Notes under the pieces: model-generated
Database searches by the model: none
Seen by the model: the letters and a program-made list of their open reading frames with translations, nothing else
What the model was told of the DNA's origin: nothing
Shown: positions 44,776-53,199 of the stretch, in pieces
How the letters are laid out: each line of letters opens with the position of its first letter
Numbering within the stretch: position 1 is the stretch's first letter
Assembly (NCBI GenBank): GCA_021531755.1
Contig: JADYUK010000003.1
Span: 1 to 64,000 of the forward strand
From: Hoylesella loescheii
GTDB lineage: Bacteria; Bacteroidota; Bacteroidia; Bacteroidales; Bacteroidaceae
Direction: 5' to 3'
DNA length: 64,000 nucleotides
Made by a program: the position numbers and the translations under genes

Positions 44776-45453
44776 ATGAATAAAATTATCAATTCTCCTA
44801 CTGAAATTTCAAAGAAGGAAGGCTGGATGGTATTCCTTGCAGGGCCTATGAAAGCCTCGCCTCGTGGTTGGCGTAATAAACTGGTGAAGGCTGCGGGCGA
44901 GATGGGTATGGACGGTGTGACTTTCCTTAGTCCTCGTTTCACGACTATGCACCAGCCTTCTAATCAGGTGCAGTGGGAAACCCAAGGTCTCCGTATGTGC
45001 GACGTTGCTCTCTTCTGGATACCGAATAAAGATCCTAAGGCAGAGCTTGGTCATCGTGTCTATGCCGAGACTACCAAGATGGAATTGGCAGAGAACATTG
45101 CTCGTGGCAAGAAGATTATCCTCGGCATCGACACTGAGATTGCCGGCACTCGCCACATGAAGTTCCTCGCCAAGCGTTATGGCATTAAGAAAGTACATAC
45201 CTCTATGGAAGGTTGTCTTGAGGAGTTGAAGGCATGGATGGAGCGCCCTCAGCAGGAACATCATCTCGATTCTCCTCAGTTTGACTCAGAGGAAGCATTG
45301 GCAAAGCACCCTGAGTTTGTGGATATGCTTGCTATGAACCAGACTATCATGGAGCGTTGGAACCGCGTTGTTGCTCCTGGTGATAAGGTAAAGGTTGATG
45401 GTGAGACGCCCGATTCGTGGTGGATGAAACTGATAAATGGGAAAATAGAATAA
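44776..45453 (+). CDS. Nucleoside 2-deoxyribosyltransferase-like protein
   Basis: A 225-residue protein. VFLAGPMKASPRGWRNKL at about residues 19-36 and the block NQVQWETQGLRMCDVALFWI match the nucleoside 2-deoxyribosyltransferase-like families, where W-R and the acidic pocket bind a nucleoside. The Glu in DPKAELGHRVYAE takes the place of the nucleophile region. It may act on nucleosides or on nucleotide modifications such as those of the neighbouring ADP-ribose genes. The C-terminal 60 residues are helical and acidic. Confidence 0.75.
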   Translation: MNKIINSPTEISKKEGWMVFLAGPMKASPRGWRNKLVKAAGEMGMDGVTFLSPRFTTMHQPSNQVQWETQGLRMCDVALFWIPNKDPKAELGHRVYAETTKMELAENIARGKKIILGIDTEIAGTRHMKFLAKRYGIKKVHTSMEGCLEELKAWMERPQQEHHLDSPQFDSEEALAKHPEFVDMLAMNQTIMERWNRVVAPGDKVKVDGETPDSWWMKLINGKIE

Positions 45454-45458
45454 AAAGA

Positions 45459-45826
45459 ATGCGAAAGGACAAATACTGCATAGAGCTTACAGAGGAATAC
45501 ATTAAAAAGAATCGTGATGAGATTATCCGTTTGCTTCGCAGTACAGGACGAGAAGGTATAGAATTGAGCATCTTGATGCGAACAATTACTTTACCTATGC
45601 AGCTTCTAAGGCTCGTTATGATAGTTTCTATGGCGGATTGGCATATCATTCGCTGATGGTTTATAGGGAGGCAATGCGTATCTACGAAGCGGAGAAAGAT
45701 ACCACTGCAAAGGATGTTGATCCGAAAAGCATCATCATCACAACCTTGCTGCATGACCTTTGCAAGCTTAACCGTTATCCTGTTCTTCCAGGCGAGAAGC
45801 CACAGAAGATTGAATATGGAAAATAA
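45459..45826 (+). pseudogene. Frameshifted and truncated HD-domain gene
   Basis: The first frame starts MRKDKYCIELTEEYIKKNRD and RLLRSTGREGIE. Near 45560 the coding text moves to another frame: HLDANNYFTYAASKARYDSF, GGLAYHSLMVYREAM, then IIITTLLHDLCKLNRYP. The His and HD metal motifs match the intact gene at 51125, but the protein stops soon after. Frameshift plus loss of the C-terminal half make it a pseudogene, a close relative of the 51125 gene. Confidence 0.75.
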
Positions 45827-46106
45827 TTTAGAAACTCTTTGGGCAGACATTCTTGTAGCCTTTTAAGGCGAAAAGTGTGATGAGTTATGCAGAAGGCTCC
45901 AGACTCTCATCGCCGAGAAATATGAACTTGCAGAACTAGACGAATTGACCGGATATTGGATTGACGAAGGCGAAACCTGGAACGGTATGATGAACGATTG
46001 CATTGAAGATGATCCAGAAGAGTCCATGCGTTTCTGCCATGAGGACATGCTGACAGGCGACAATCTTGACATTTTCAAGAAAATCCATGACGAGTTCTGT
46101 CAATAA
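45816..46106 (+). pseudogene. Small acidic gene interrupted by one TAA codon
   Basis: From ATG at 45816 one frame reads MENNLETLWADILVAF, a TAA stop at 45864, and then 79 further codons: ELCRRLQTLIAEKYELAELD, YWIDEGETWNGMM, and an acidic end to 46104. Everything except codon 17 looks coding. It is a single-base decay, or less likely a recoded stop. Family unknown; it overlaps the end of the HD remnant by 11 bases. Confidence 0.6.
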
Positions 46107-46196
46107 ATCGCCGTAGAAATAAGATAAATATTTTTGGGGTTTGTTATTGGTCAACACGATGCTTATATTCTAAGCATGATTAACAATAGAAAAGCG

Positions 46197-47156
46197 ATGA
46201 ATAAAGAGAAGAAACTCAGCATCATGGGTGTAGGTTCCTATAACCTCGACACCATCGTAAAGCGTGAATATCCCGAAGGGTTCGTGCCTGGTAAGCGCAA
46301 TAAGTTCGTGGAGAAAGTCATGATTGAGGAAATCGGTTCCAATCCGGGCAATGTGATGTGTATCCTTGGATGGTTCGGTTGGGACTCCTACCCAATCGCT
46401 CTCTTTGATGATAGCGAGGAAGGTATGAAGATGACCTCCGACATGAAGCGCTATGGCTGCAATACCCGTTTCGTCAGCAATACTCCAGAAGGTGGTACGA
46501 ACCTCCTGAAGGTCACTCATGCCCTCGATGATTATGGCAAACCTGTAAGGAAATTCTCCAAGCGTCATGCTCCGGGTAGTGGATTTCCTCGCGACAAGGC
46601 ATTCACCGTCAGGGGTAAGGATGCCACCCTTCCTAAGTTCATCGCAGGACTTGATTTCTTTCCTGATGTCTATTTCTATGAGAGCACCACGGCTGCTTGG
46701 CGCGATTTGGGCAAGTGGATGCGTAGCAAGGGAGTGATGGTGTATTACGAGGTTCAGCGTATGTATATGAAGGAGTTTCCTAAGTATCTGAAGTGCATGA
46801 AGGAGAGTGATATCGTGAAGTTCTCTGACGAGGCTGTGGAGGATTTGGGCTTTGTCGATGAGTTGAAGGACAAGCTCGTCATCCAGACGCTTGGTGCAAA
46901 GGGCGTGCGTTTCAATCTTCGTGGAGCAGGTTGGGTCACATTGCCTCCTGTCGTGAATGATAATGTCGTCGATACTGAAGGCTGCGGCGACTGGACTACG
47001 GCATCGTTCATCAATGCCTTGGGCAAGAGAGGTGCTGTAAAGTTTGCCGACCTCACCTTTGAGGTTATAAGCGAATGTCTTATGGAAGCGCAGGAGTATG
47101 CTTCTCGCAATGCTTCTTTTCTGGGCACTAAGGGCATCATTACTGCAAATACGTAG
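46197..47156 (+). CDS. PfkB-family sugar or nucleoside kinase
   Basis: A 319-residue ribokinase-fold protein from MNKEKKLSIMGVGSYNLDTI; 21 upstream codons were not included. IEEIGSNPGNVMCILGWFGW forms the substrate region, and VVDTEGCGDWTTASFINAL carries the anion hole with the catalytic Asp in GCGD (usually GAGD). It phosphorylates a sugar or nucleoside; which one is unknown. Its place in the ADP-ribose/nucleoside gene set suggests salvage or detoxification of a ribose or nucleoside product. Confidence 0.8.
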   Translation: MNKEKKLSIMGVGSYNLDTIVKREYPEGFVPGKRNKFVEKVMIEEIGSNPGNVMCILGWFGWDSYPIALFDDSEEGMKMTSDMKRYGCNTRFVSNTPEGGTNLLKVTHALDDYGKPVRKFSKRHAPGSGFPRDKAFTVRGKDATLPKFIAGLDFFPDVYFYESTTAAWRDLGKWMRSKGVMVYYEVQRMYMKEFPKYLKCMKESDIVKFSDEAVEDLGFVDELKDKLVIQTLGAKGVRFNLRGAGWVTLPPVVNDNVVDTEGCGDWTTASFINALGKRGAVKFADLTFEVISECLMEAQEYASRNASFLGTKGIITANT

Positions 47157-47494
47157 TATTTGCATATAGAATACTATTTTTGATATTATCCTCAGGTCAC
47201 AAGTCTGGGCTATTTTTGATTTTTTGGGGGGATTGTGATTAATAGACCTATTATGTTGTATTGTAGGAACAGGCGCCAGAAAAACTGTTTCACTTTTGCT
47301 TTTTGAAAAACCAAAGTTAATCTGTAAAAATCTATTTGGGTTAGGGTCATGTCAACCATTTCTGTATAGTGGAATCGAAAAAGCATTTCACTTGCGGATT
47401 GAAAAAAAATCGAAAAAAGTGAATCCCGGTTTGTTAACTGTCAACCACACAATTATATTGACAGTACAAGCCGCACAATTAACATTTCATCTAT
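47157..47494. other. A+T-rich gap
   Basis: No gene was supported. TATATTGA near 47453 with TTTG about 20 bases upstream is a weak promoter-like pair before the second NADAR-like gene. The single open frame here (47296-47544) has no family features. Confidence 0.35.
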
Positions 47495-48142
47495 ATGAAC
47501 AGCATTACATCAAAGCAGTACAACAATTCACTCTCAGTAGCTAACCTCTCACGTCAGGAGTCTCTTGACCCTCAGTCGCTCAACCTCTTGACCTACTCAG
47601 GTCCGAAAGATACTTGCCAAGGTGTCGCTACTGGCAGACTCGGCAATATGGCTGGTGGATTCCACTTTAACCTTTGGGGTGTCAAGTGGTACGGAACAGA
47701 GCACCTCTACCTCTGTGGCGAGTGGAGCACCGAAGGAGAGCGTTCTGTAGAGATTCAGGAGTACATCCGTAAGATAGCTTCAGGAGTCTATGCCAAGCGT
47801 TGCTCAAAGGCTAAGTATAAGGCTGAGATCCGTACTGACTTCACCTCCTTCCGTTATGACTGGATGCTTTGGTGCGTTTGGCAGAAATGTCTGTTAAACA
47901 GAGAGTTTGCGATGCTCCTTCGCAGTATTCCAGAAGATGCAGTCATAGTTGAAGTGGTCAAGAACGACCCTGTCTGGGCGGCTTATCCCGATTCGGAAGG
48001 CATCATCCGTGGTGGCAATGCCATGGGAAAGATCCTCACCATCTGCCGCCATTGTCTAATCACCGGAACCGAACCTGACATCAACCGTCAGCTCCTTAAC
48101 GAAGTTGGCATCTACATCCTTGGCAACAGAGTTGAGTTCTAA
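47495..48142 (+). CDS. Second NADAR-like protein
   Basis: A 215-residue protein. FHFNLWGVKWYGTEHLYLCG holds the family's W-x-E block with Glu in YGTEHLY. DWMLWCVWQKCLLNREFAML and the closing IIRGGNAMGKILTICRHCL match the NADAR layout (helix with x-W-x, then the W/N-x-x-G-x-x-L end). It differs clearly from the 43811 protein, so it is not a recent duplicate. An N-glycosidase acting on an ADP-ribosylated base or a related nucleotide is the likely activity. Confidence 0.7.
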   Translation: MNSITSKQYNNSLSVANLSRQESLDPQSLNLLTYSGPKDTCQGVATGRLGNMAGGFHFNLWGVKWYGTEHLYLCGEWSTEGERSVEIQEYIRKIASGVYAKRCSKAKYKAEIRTDFTSFRYDWMLWCVWQKCLLNREFAMLLRSIPEDAVIVEVVKNDPVWAAYPDSEGIIRGGNAMGKILTICRHCLITGTEPDINRQLLNEVGIYILGNRVEF

Positions 48143-48222
48143 TCGAACTCCTCTGTTCCGTCCCAAACTTACTCATTGGGACTTTACTATATACTCTTTT
48201 AATCAATTTAAAACTCATTTAT

Positions 48223-48453
48223 ATGGTTTGGACATTAGCACTTTCAACTTATCTCGACGATGCTCCATGGGAGAAAGGAGCCACCAAAGCAGAACTTATC
48301 GATTATGCAGAGCGCACAGGTGCTCCATTAGCAGTAATCGAGAATCTCCAGGAGATAGAATACGAAGATGATCTCTTCTATTCCATCGAAGACATTTGGG
48401 AAGACATCCCAACAACAGATGACGAATTCGGCTGGAGTAAAGACGAGAATTGA
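48223..48453 (+). CDS. Small DUF2795-like protein
   Basis: A 76-residue acidic protein. PWEKGATKAELIDYAERTGA then VIENLQEIEYEDDLFYSIED follows the DUF2795 pattern of two short helix pairs. Role unknown. It lies between the NADAR-like gene and the repeat protein on the same strand, with 16 bases to the latter. Confidence 0.65.
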   Translation: MVWTLALSTYLDDAPWEKGATKAELIDYAERTGAPLAVIENLQEIEYEDDLFYSIEDIWEDIPTTDDEFGWSKDEN

Positions 48454-48469
48454 TTAAAGAAAGAATAGA

Positions 48470-48826
48470 ATGAAATTATTCAGAATTAATCTCCTGTTAT
48501 TAACTTTATATCCTTTATTAATTATGTTTGGAAGTAATAGAATTTCAGTTTACAGAGGTTACTCTACGTGTGGCACTCCCGCATACACCATTGAAGGTAA
48601 CAAAATATACCGCGGCTACTCAACCTGTGGCACACCAGCTTTCACGATTGATGGCAACAGAGTTTACGATGGTTATTCCACCTGTGGAACTCCTGCATAC
48701 ACCATCGATGGAAAGAGAGTGTATCGTGGCTACTCAACTTACGGAACGCCAGCATATACCATAGATGGCAACAAGGTCTATGACGGTTACTCTACGTGTG
48801 GCACTCCCGCATTTACATTAGAGTAG
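48470..48826 (+). CDS. Exported protein of five 19-residue repeats
   Basis: A 118-residue protein with a hydrophobic start (RINLLLLTLYPLLIMFG) and then five near-identical units of VYRGYSTCGTPAYTIDGNK, the last cut short. Each unit alternates aromatic, Gly and Cys positions, as expected for short beta repeats; Cys is Tyr in the fourth unit. DNA identity between units is high, so copy number may vary. Export is likely; the role is unknown. Known relatives of this repeat occur as short secreted proteins without assigned activity. Confidence 0.75.
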   Translation: MKLFRINLLLLTLYPLLIMFGSNRISVYRGYSTCGTPAYTIEGNKIYRGYSTCGTPAFTIDGNRVYDGYSTCGTPAYTIDGKRVYRGYSTYGTPAYTIDGNKVYDGYSTCGTPAFTLE

Positions 48827-48855
48827 AATTGTTTTTATAGAACATTTCGATTGGG

Positions 48856-49059
48856 TTGCTGCCTATCTTTCGTCAGTCGCAGATAGAATACTCGCAGAAA
48901 TCAGCAGCTCGTGCAGAACGTAAGAAGAACGAAGATGAGCTTATGCGCCACACGTGGAGTGAATTGTCAAAGAAGAGACATCGTGATATCTCGAGTCTGA
49001 AGATTATCATTCCGAATCAGTTGCGTAGTATCTATGAAGAGATACAGAACATAGGTTAG
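48856..49059 (+). pseudogene. Probable gene fragment without a proper start
   Basis: A 67-codon stretch that can only begin at TTG. It is charged and helical (AARAERKKNEDELMRHTWSE, SSLKIIIPNQLRSIYEEIQN) and looks like the C-terminal end of a larger protein. No family was recognised. Confidence 0.4.
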
Positions 49060-49533
49060 CATTTAGGTTGGGAGCGCTCAACCTGTAAAGTAAAATAAGG
49101 GTAAGACAGTCAGCGGGATAGCCTGCTATCCCCTCTGTCTGAATGTGTACATCAGAAGCCGGTTATAACAAGATCCGGATGCAAACAAGACTTTAGGCCA
49201 GGCTCAAATTACTGTATCGGATGTAGATGACGTAAGTCATATCCCCGATATCACAAAAGGACTTTGGCTTCACTCTTGAGAGCCGTAGGCGTTATAGTTT
49301 GCGTTATTGATTTTGATAGAGCTTCGTTCACGTCACTCTGCTTATGCTGGGCAAAAGGTTGGAACTATACCCATTAGCCCTCAGTGTCACGGTCACTGTC
49401 TGACGACATACCTCAGTAATGGGCATAAAAACAAGGCATTCAGAGCTGTTACACAAGGCCACTCTCCGAGATGACTCTCACAGAGAGAAAGGCTGTATCA
49501 GTAAAAGGACTACCAGAGGCAGTGCTTCGTTAG
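49060..49533. ncRNA. Strongly structured non-coding stretch, candidate RNA
   Basis: About 470 bases without a credible open frame but with many stable paired segments: AGACAG/CTGTCT around GGGATAG/CTATCCC (49112-49140); ATCGG/CCGAT around GATGAC/GTCAT (about 49218-49252); CCCATTA/TAATGGG (about 49371-49426) closing over CAGTG/CACTG; and CTCTC/GAGAG near 49460-49490. G+C is higher than in the flanking genes. Strand is uncertain, though all neighbours run plus. It does not resemble tRNA, tmRNA or RNase P RNA. Confidence 0.5.
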
Positions 49534-49596
49534 ATGTACACAACCCTTTTTTTTGATTTCAAGTCTGAAAAAGACATTCTAAAAGATGTTTCAAAT

Positions 49597-49899
49597 ATGA
49601 ATATAATAGTACTTAATGACTATCGTAAAGCACTCGGCCGTGCTGCCAATGACAACAGACGTCTGATCGAGGCTGCAGGAAAGAGCATATATTTCCTGGA
49701 ACGCACATGCCTTGACAACATGGTCAACCGTGCTATCTGCTCACCAATAGCAGTAGCTGAGACCAAGGAAGAACTCATCGATTTTTGTCGTAGAATGTAT
49801 GGTGATGACATCCCGTTCGATGATAACGGCAAGACACCGACCATACAGATACCTATGGGCAAAGCATGTTTCGAGATAAGGACGGTTGCTTGTCTATAG
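49597..49899 (+). CDS. Small protein of unknown function
   Basis: A 100-residue protein from MNIIVLNDYRKALGRAANDN (ATG at 49597; an upstream Met at 49534 is possible). It is alpha-helical in its first half, with a Cys-containing core (LERTCLDNMVNRAICSPIAV) and an acidic second half. No family was recognised. It stands between the structured region and the 345-residue gene. Confidence 0.5.
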   Translation: MNIIVLNDYRKALGRAANDNRRLIEAAGKSIYFLERTCLDNMVNRAICSPIAVAETKEELIDFCRRMYGDDIPFDDNGKTPTIQIPMGKACFEIRTVACL

Positions 49900-49986
49900 T
49901 ATCAGAAGGCAATGTTTTAGGCTTTTTTGTTTGGATTTTCTGCTTGTGGCTTGTAATATACGAATGAATGTATAATATTTAACTCA

Positions 49987-51024
49987 ATGGATATGGATAA
50001 GGACGAATACTTGAAAATTATTGAAAACTACAAAGAATCAGCAAGAAAGATTGCTGACTTGTATTTGGAGCGATTCCCACGCAAGCTCTGCTGTGAGGTA
50101 AATGTTGGCCCTGCAGGACTATCTTTTGCATCATTTCTCTTGGAGGTCGATGATGACGAGATTGGTATCCTACGAGAGTGTATGAAGTCTGTTGACAATG
50201 ATAGTTGGTGCCGCAGTGATGTCACTACGCTCGAATTAGTACTGAAGCAGAAAGGATATACCGACTTGCTTAATCGCCTTCGCAAACCATTGGCTACTGA
50301 CGAAAAGAAGAAGGAGATAGAGCATCTGAGCAAGTTCTTCTCTTGCAAGCAGACACCATACATTAGTTCTGTCAATGTACACGAACTCAAGAAGTACGCT
50401 ACCTTCGGATATTTTGAGTATCGAGGTGATGATGCACCACGCAATGAGGAGCTCGTTGAGTTGCCATTGACAGAAGATGAGTTCAGAGACATACTTGCAA
50501 AGTGTTTGTACGCAGCAAACCGCTATACGATGAACGAACTCATTGTCGATATGCCTATCCTTAGTCAGAGACTCATGCGAATGGCAATGGCGGAGACTCT
50601 TTTCCATTTGAGAGAAAAAGCATCTCCTTTCATTCTTGATATGACCGAAATAAAGTATGTGGCTGCTCGCATTCTTGATCCGTTTGTGGATCTTCTCGGT
50701 TTGTTCGGCAGTGACGACCAAGTCATAAAGGATTTTCTCGCGAAGAATCAACTCATTGACGGTGAGCCAAGTGAGTATGACTTTGAGGTAGCAGATGAAG
50801 AGGATGGAAGCCTACACTTGATGATGACAGCCAAGTTCATAGGAACAGATATTGAGTTCGCTAAATCATACGATATGGATTGCGAGCGTTTCAAGGTAAG
50901 TGCATTCGAGGTAATGAAGAAGTTCGGTCTCGCTGAGCCGAAAGACATTTTCCCTTACTTCCGTTTTCAATATAATTGGACAGAAGGTTTCAGTAACTTG
51001 CGTAAGGTTTTAGTTGAGCAATAA
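49987..51024 (+). CDS. Unknown 345-residue protein
   Basis: A soluble, mostly helical protein with no recognised motif. Landmarks are an acidic N-terminus (MDMDKDEYLKIIENYKESAR), a central Asp/Glu-rich part and the C-terminal FPYFRFQYNWTEGFSNLRK. Codon use is normal for the region and the frame is intact, so it is probably real. A hairpin follows 11 bases after its stop. Confidence 0.65.
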   Translation: MDMDKDEYLKIIENYKESARKIADLYLERFPRKLCCEVNVGPAGLSFASFLLEVDDDEIGILRECMKSVDNDSWCRSDVTTLELVLKQKGYTDLLNRLRKPLATDEKKKEIEHLSKFFSCKQTPYISSVNVHELKKYATFGYFEYRGDDAPRNEELVELPLTEDEFRDILAKCLYAANRYTMNELIVDMPILSQRLMRMAMAETLFHLREKASPFILDMTEIKYVAARILDPFVDLLGLFGSDDQVIKDFLAKNQLIDGEPSEYDFEVADEEDGSLHLMMTAKFIGTDIEFAKSYDMDCERFKVSAFEVMKKFGLAEPKDIFPYFRFQYNWTEGFSNLRKVLVEQ

Positions 51025-51035
51025 TAATAGCCATA

Positions 51036-51067
51036 CATTAGTGTCCCGTTAAAATGGGACACTAATG
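51036..51067. terminator. 12-bp hairpin with the TGTCCC motif
   Basis: CATTAGTGTCCC at 51036-51047 pairs perfectly with GGGACACTAATG at 51056-51067 over an 8-base loop GTTAAAAT. It may end the upstream transcript; the stem also contains the AGTGTCCCGT motif seen elsewhere in this region, so it may instead be a trace of a mobile-element end. Confidence 0.6.
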
Positions 51068-51106
51068 AAGATTCAATGGAATAATGCTTGTTGTTTTAAT
51101 AAGCAT

Positions 51107-51114
51107 TACCTTTG
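51107..51114 (+). promoter_or_regulatory. -7 box for the HD gene
   Basis: TACCTTTG is a full match to TAnnTTTG; no good -33 box is placed upstream. Transcription would start about 5-14 bases before the candidate start codons, giving almost no leader. Confidence 0.45.
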
Positions 51115-51124
51115 TTTATAATAA

Positions 51125-52108
51125 ATGATGAATATGAAACTCACACAAGAACAAATAGAATGCAACAAAAGAGAAGTTATAGAGTTACTTCGAAGCACAA
51201 AGAGAGATGGTATAGATGGGCTGCTAAAGGTCATGGAAGAAGGTGGTTACTATACAGCAAAATGCCATTCTCATCATCATTATGTTGGTGGTCTAATGCT
51301 TCATTCGCTCAGTGCCTGTAGAATTGCATTGTCTAAGGATAGCGGACTTTCACGAGACAGCATTATCGTTTGCACTCTTTTACATGACCTCTGCGACATT
51401 AAAGGATATTCTGAGTTTGGTGGACATGGTGAACGTTCCATGAATATAGCAATAGCTTCCGGTTTGAATTTGTCATCTGGAGAAAAATGCGCAATACGTT
51501 GTCACATGAGAAAAGAACACAAAATCCCACATAGTTGGGATGATGTGTTGGCTGTACCAGAAAACAAAGCACTATACCGACTCGTATATGATGCGGACAA
51601 ATCTGGTGCCAAACATGATAATCCAATTCCAAAGATGGAACATGTGCGTGGTGGAAAAATTCGTGTGTCGTATGAGGCTTATGACCGAATCGAAGAAGAG
51701 GAAGATGTTCTCAACGATTTCGAGATAACACCAGAACTCATCTCATGGCGACTTTGGCGTTTCGTAATGGGAAGAGATGTCAAGCCATTGGTAGAGTTTG
51801 AGGATCATGTTGATATGCGTGACAGAATGCCTTTGGCTGGAGAAATTACGCCAGATATGCGTGACGAGTTTCTCCAGCGTTTGAATGAAATGACAGGAAG
51901 GAATTATTCATTCCCAACTTATTTCCAATGGGAAATGGCCCGCAGAAAGGGTATTATGAATGACCTGGGTAAGAAACTTGAGATTCTTTATACTCATTCA
52001 AGTGCAGTAGGTGCAAGTGGAAATGAAAAGAATCACTTACCTTCTGAACTATCGTATGGTGTAATAGATTTTTCTTGGATTGGGTATAGATTAGTAATAG
52101 CGAAATGA
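51125..52108 (+). CDS. HD-domain phosphohydrolase
   Basis: A 327-residue protein; Met codons at 51125, 51128 and 51134 are all possible starts. The metal-binding HD motifs are HHHYVGGLMLHSL (residues about 55-67) and CTLLHDLCDIKGY, followed by HGERSMNIAI and a later His/Asp in YDADKSGAKHDN. It should hydrolyse phosphate esters of nucleotides. It is a paralogue of the broken gene at 45459, sharing ELLRSTKRDGID against RLLRSTGREGIE. In a region with NAD- and nucleoside-acting genes it may clear or make a nucleotide signal. Confidence 0.8.
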   Translation: MMNMKLTQEQIECNKREVIELLRSTKRDGIDGLLKVMEEGGYYTAKCHSHHHYVGGLMLHSLSACRIALSKDSGLSRDSIIVCTLLHDLCDIKGYSEFGGHGERSMNIAIASGLNLSSGEKCAIRCHMRKEHKIPHSWDDVLAVPENKALYRLVYDADKSGAKHDNPIPKMEHVRGGKIRVSYEAYDRIEEEEDVLNDFEITPELISWRLWRFVMGRDVKPLVEFEDHVDMRDRMPLAGEITPDMRDEFLQRLNEMTGRNYSFPTYFQWEMARRKGIMNDLGKKLEILYTHSSAVGASGNEKNHLPSELSYGVIDFSWIGYRLVIAK

Positions 52109-52617
52109 ATGCCTTTCTACAAGAAGGCTTACTTACAAATAAATCACGAAATGATTAGTGATTGAGCGACATTTCAATTATCAAGCGAAGATACGAATGC
52201 CCCCTCCTCTATGATGAAGCCATGAAACACGGTGCCATAATAAGGGCGGTCTCCGCAAACTAAAGTCTAATAAACAGAGAAAAGTGCATAAAACGCAAAT
52301 AAATCGACTAATCTTGATATGTCTTTTTTTAGTGTCCCGTAAAAAACTGGAAGAAATTAGATTTAAATCAACAACAAGAAGTGTGTGATTTCTTTACAAT
52401 GTTGCTGTAAGGAATGTAGCATTCCCAAAGATATACAGCACATTCTCACAGGCAGGAACGAGGAGCGTCTCCCTCTGATGCACTTTGATGCCGTTGATAT
52501 TTGCTTCACCTCAGAGACACACTACCACAACAAAAGAGTCTACATGATAGTCTATCTGTGCCGCCACCTGTACCACGACACGATTAACATTGAAATACGG
52601 ACAGTTGATAAGTTGGA
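52109..52617. other. Remnant-bearing gap before element copy B
   Basis: TTTAGTGTCCCGTAAAA at 52328-52344 is the recurring motif. From about 52385 to 52617 a plus-strand open stretch (ECSIPKDIQHILTGRNEERL, VYMIVYLCRHLYHDTINIEI) looks coding but is cut by the element at 52618; its family is unknown. Confidence 0.45.
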
Positions 52618-52973
52618 GGGTCACAGGGACAGGTACCGTCGAACCGTAACGAATGTTAATAATCCGGAAACTTCTCATATTCAGAATTGTCGATGTAGGT
52701 TTCGAACTCCTCGACATTATGGAGAGGCTCGCAAACCATTACGTTGCTACGGAATGTCCCGTTTGTCGCCCTTTGGACGATAGAATATGGAACGCCTGTA
52801 AGACGTGAGAGGGTGCGAGGTCCGATGCCTTCCTCATGAGCAGAGAATAGATGCTGCTTGTTCACGCCACGAAGTATAGCGTGATAAACGTTAGTGGCTG
52901 ATGTCGTTCGAGCTTGCCGTGGCATAATTTTCGATTGCTGATTAATGAATCAATGCACCTGTCCCTCTGACCC
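52618..52973. mobile_element. 356-bp RAYT-derived element, copy B
   Basis: Inverted ends GGGTCACAGGGACAGGTAC (52618-52636) and GCACCTGTCCCTCTGACCC (52955-52973) differ by a few bases. Same length and order as copies A and C. Confidence 0.9.
52656..52925 (-). pseudogene. Internally deleted RAYT transposase, copy B
   Basis: An 89-residue open frame beginning MPRQARTTSATNVYHAILRG and ending YIDNSEYEKFPDY. It joins the RAYT N-terminus to its C-terminal helix-turn-helix with no catalytic domain. It may still bind the element ends. The frame is intact in this copy. Confidence 0.8.
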
Positions 52974-53121
52974 TCACTTTAAATAAAAACAATTTGAGAC
53001 CAGAGGGTAACGGCAAATAGTGCATCGCAGCCTACCAGTGGGCGCAGACAAAAAAGAAGAGAATGGCGCTATCGAGCGTCACCTAGGTGTTCAATATCAT
53101 GGAACAAAAAAACGATGAAAG

Positions 53122-53153
53122 TTTGGCGGTTTGCAATTAATTTCTTAACTTTG
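53122..53153 (+). promoter_or_regulatory. Consensus promoter for the esterase gene
   Basis: TTTG at 53122-53125, 20 bases, TAACTTTG at 53146-53153: both boxes are full matches. Transcription should start near 53160, about 30-40 bases before the start codon. Confidence 0.8.
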
Positions 53154-53199
53154 ATGCAAAAATCATACACATAGAAGCACTAAACAATCTATGACAGTT

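Noticed and set aside
47296..47544. 82-codon plus-strand frame before the second NADAR-like gene
   Set aside because: No motif, overlaps the NADAR-like start, and lies in A+T-rich DNA.
49060..49533. Retron msr-msd reading of the structured stretch
   Set aside because: No reverse transcriptase gene is present on either side.
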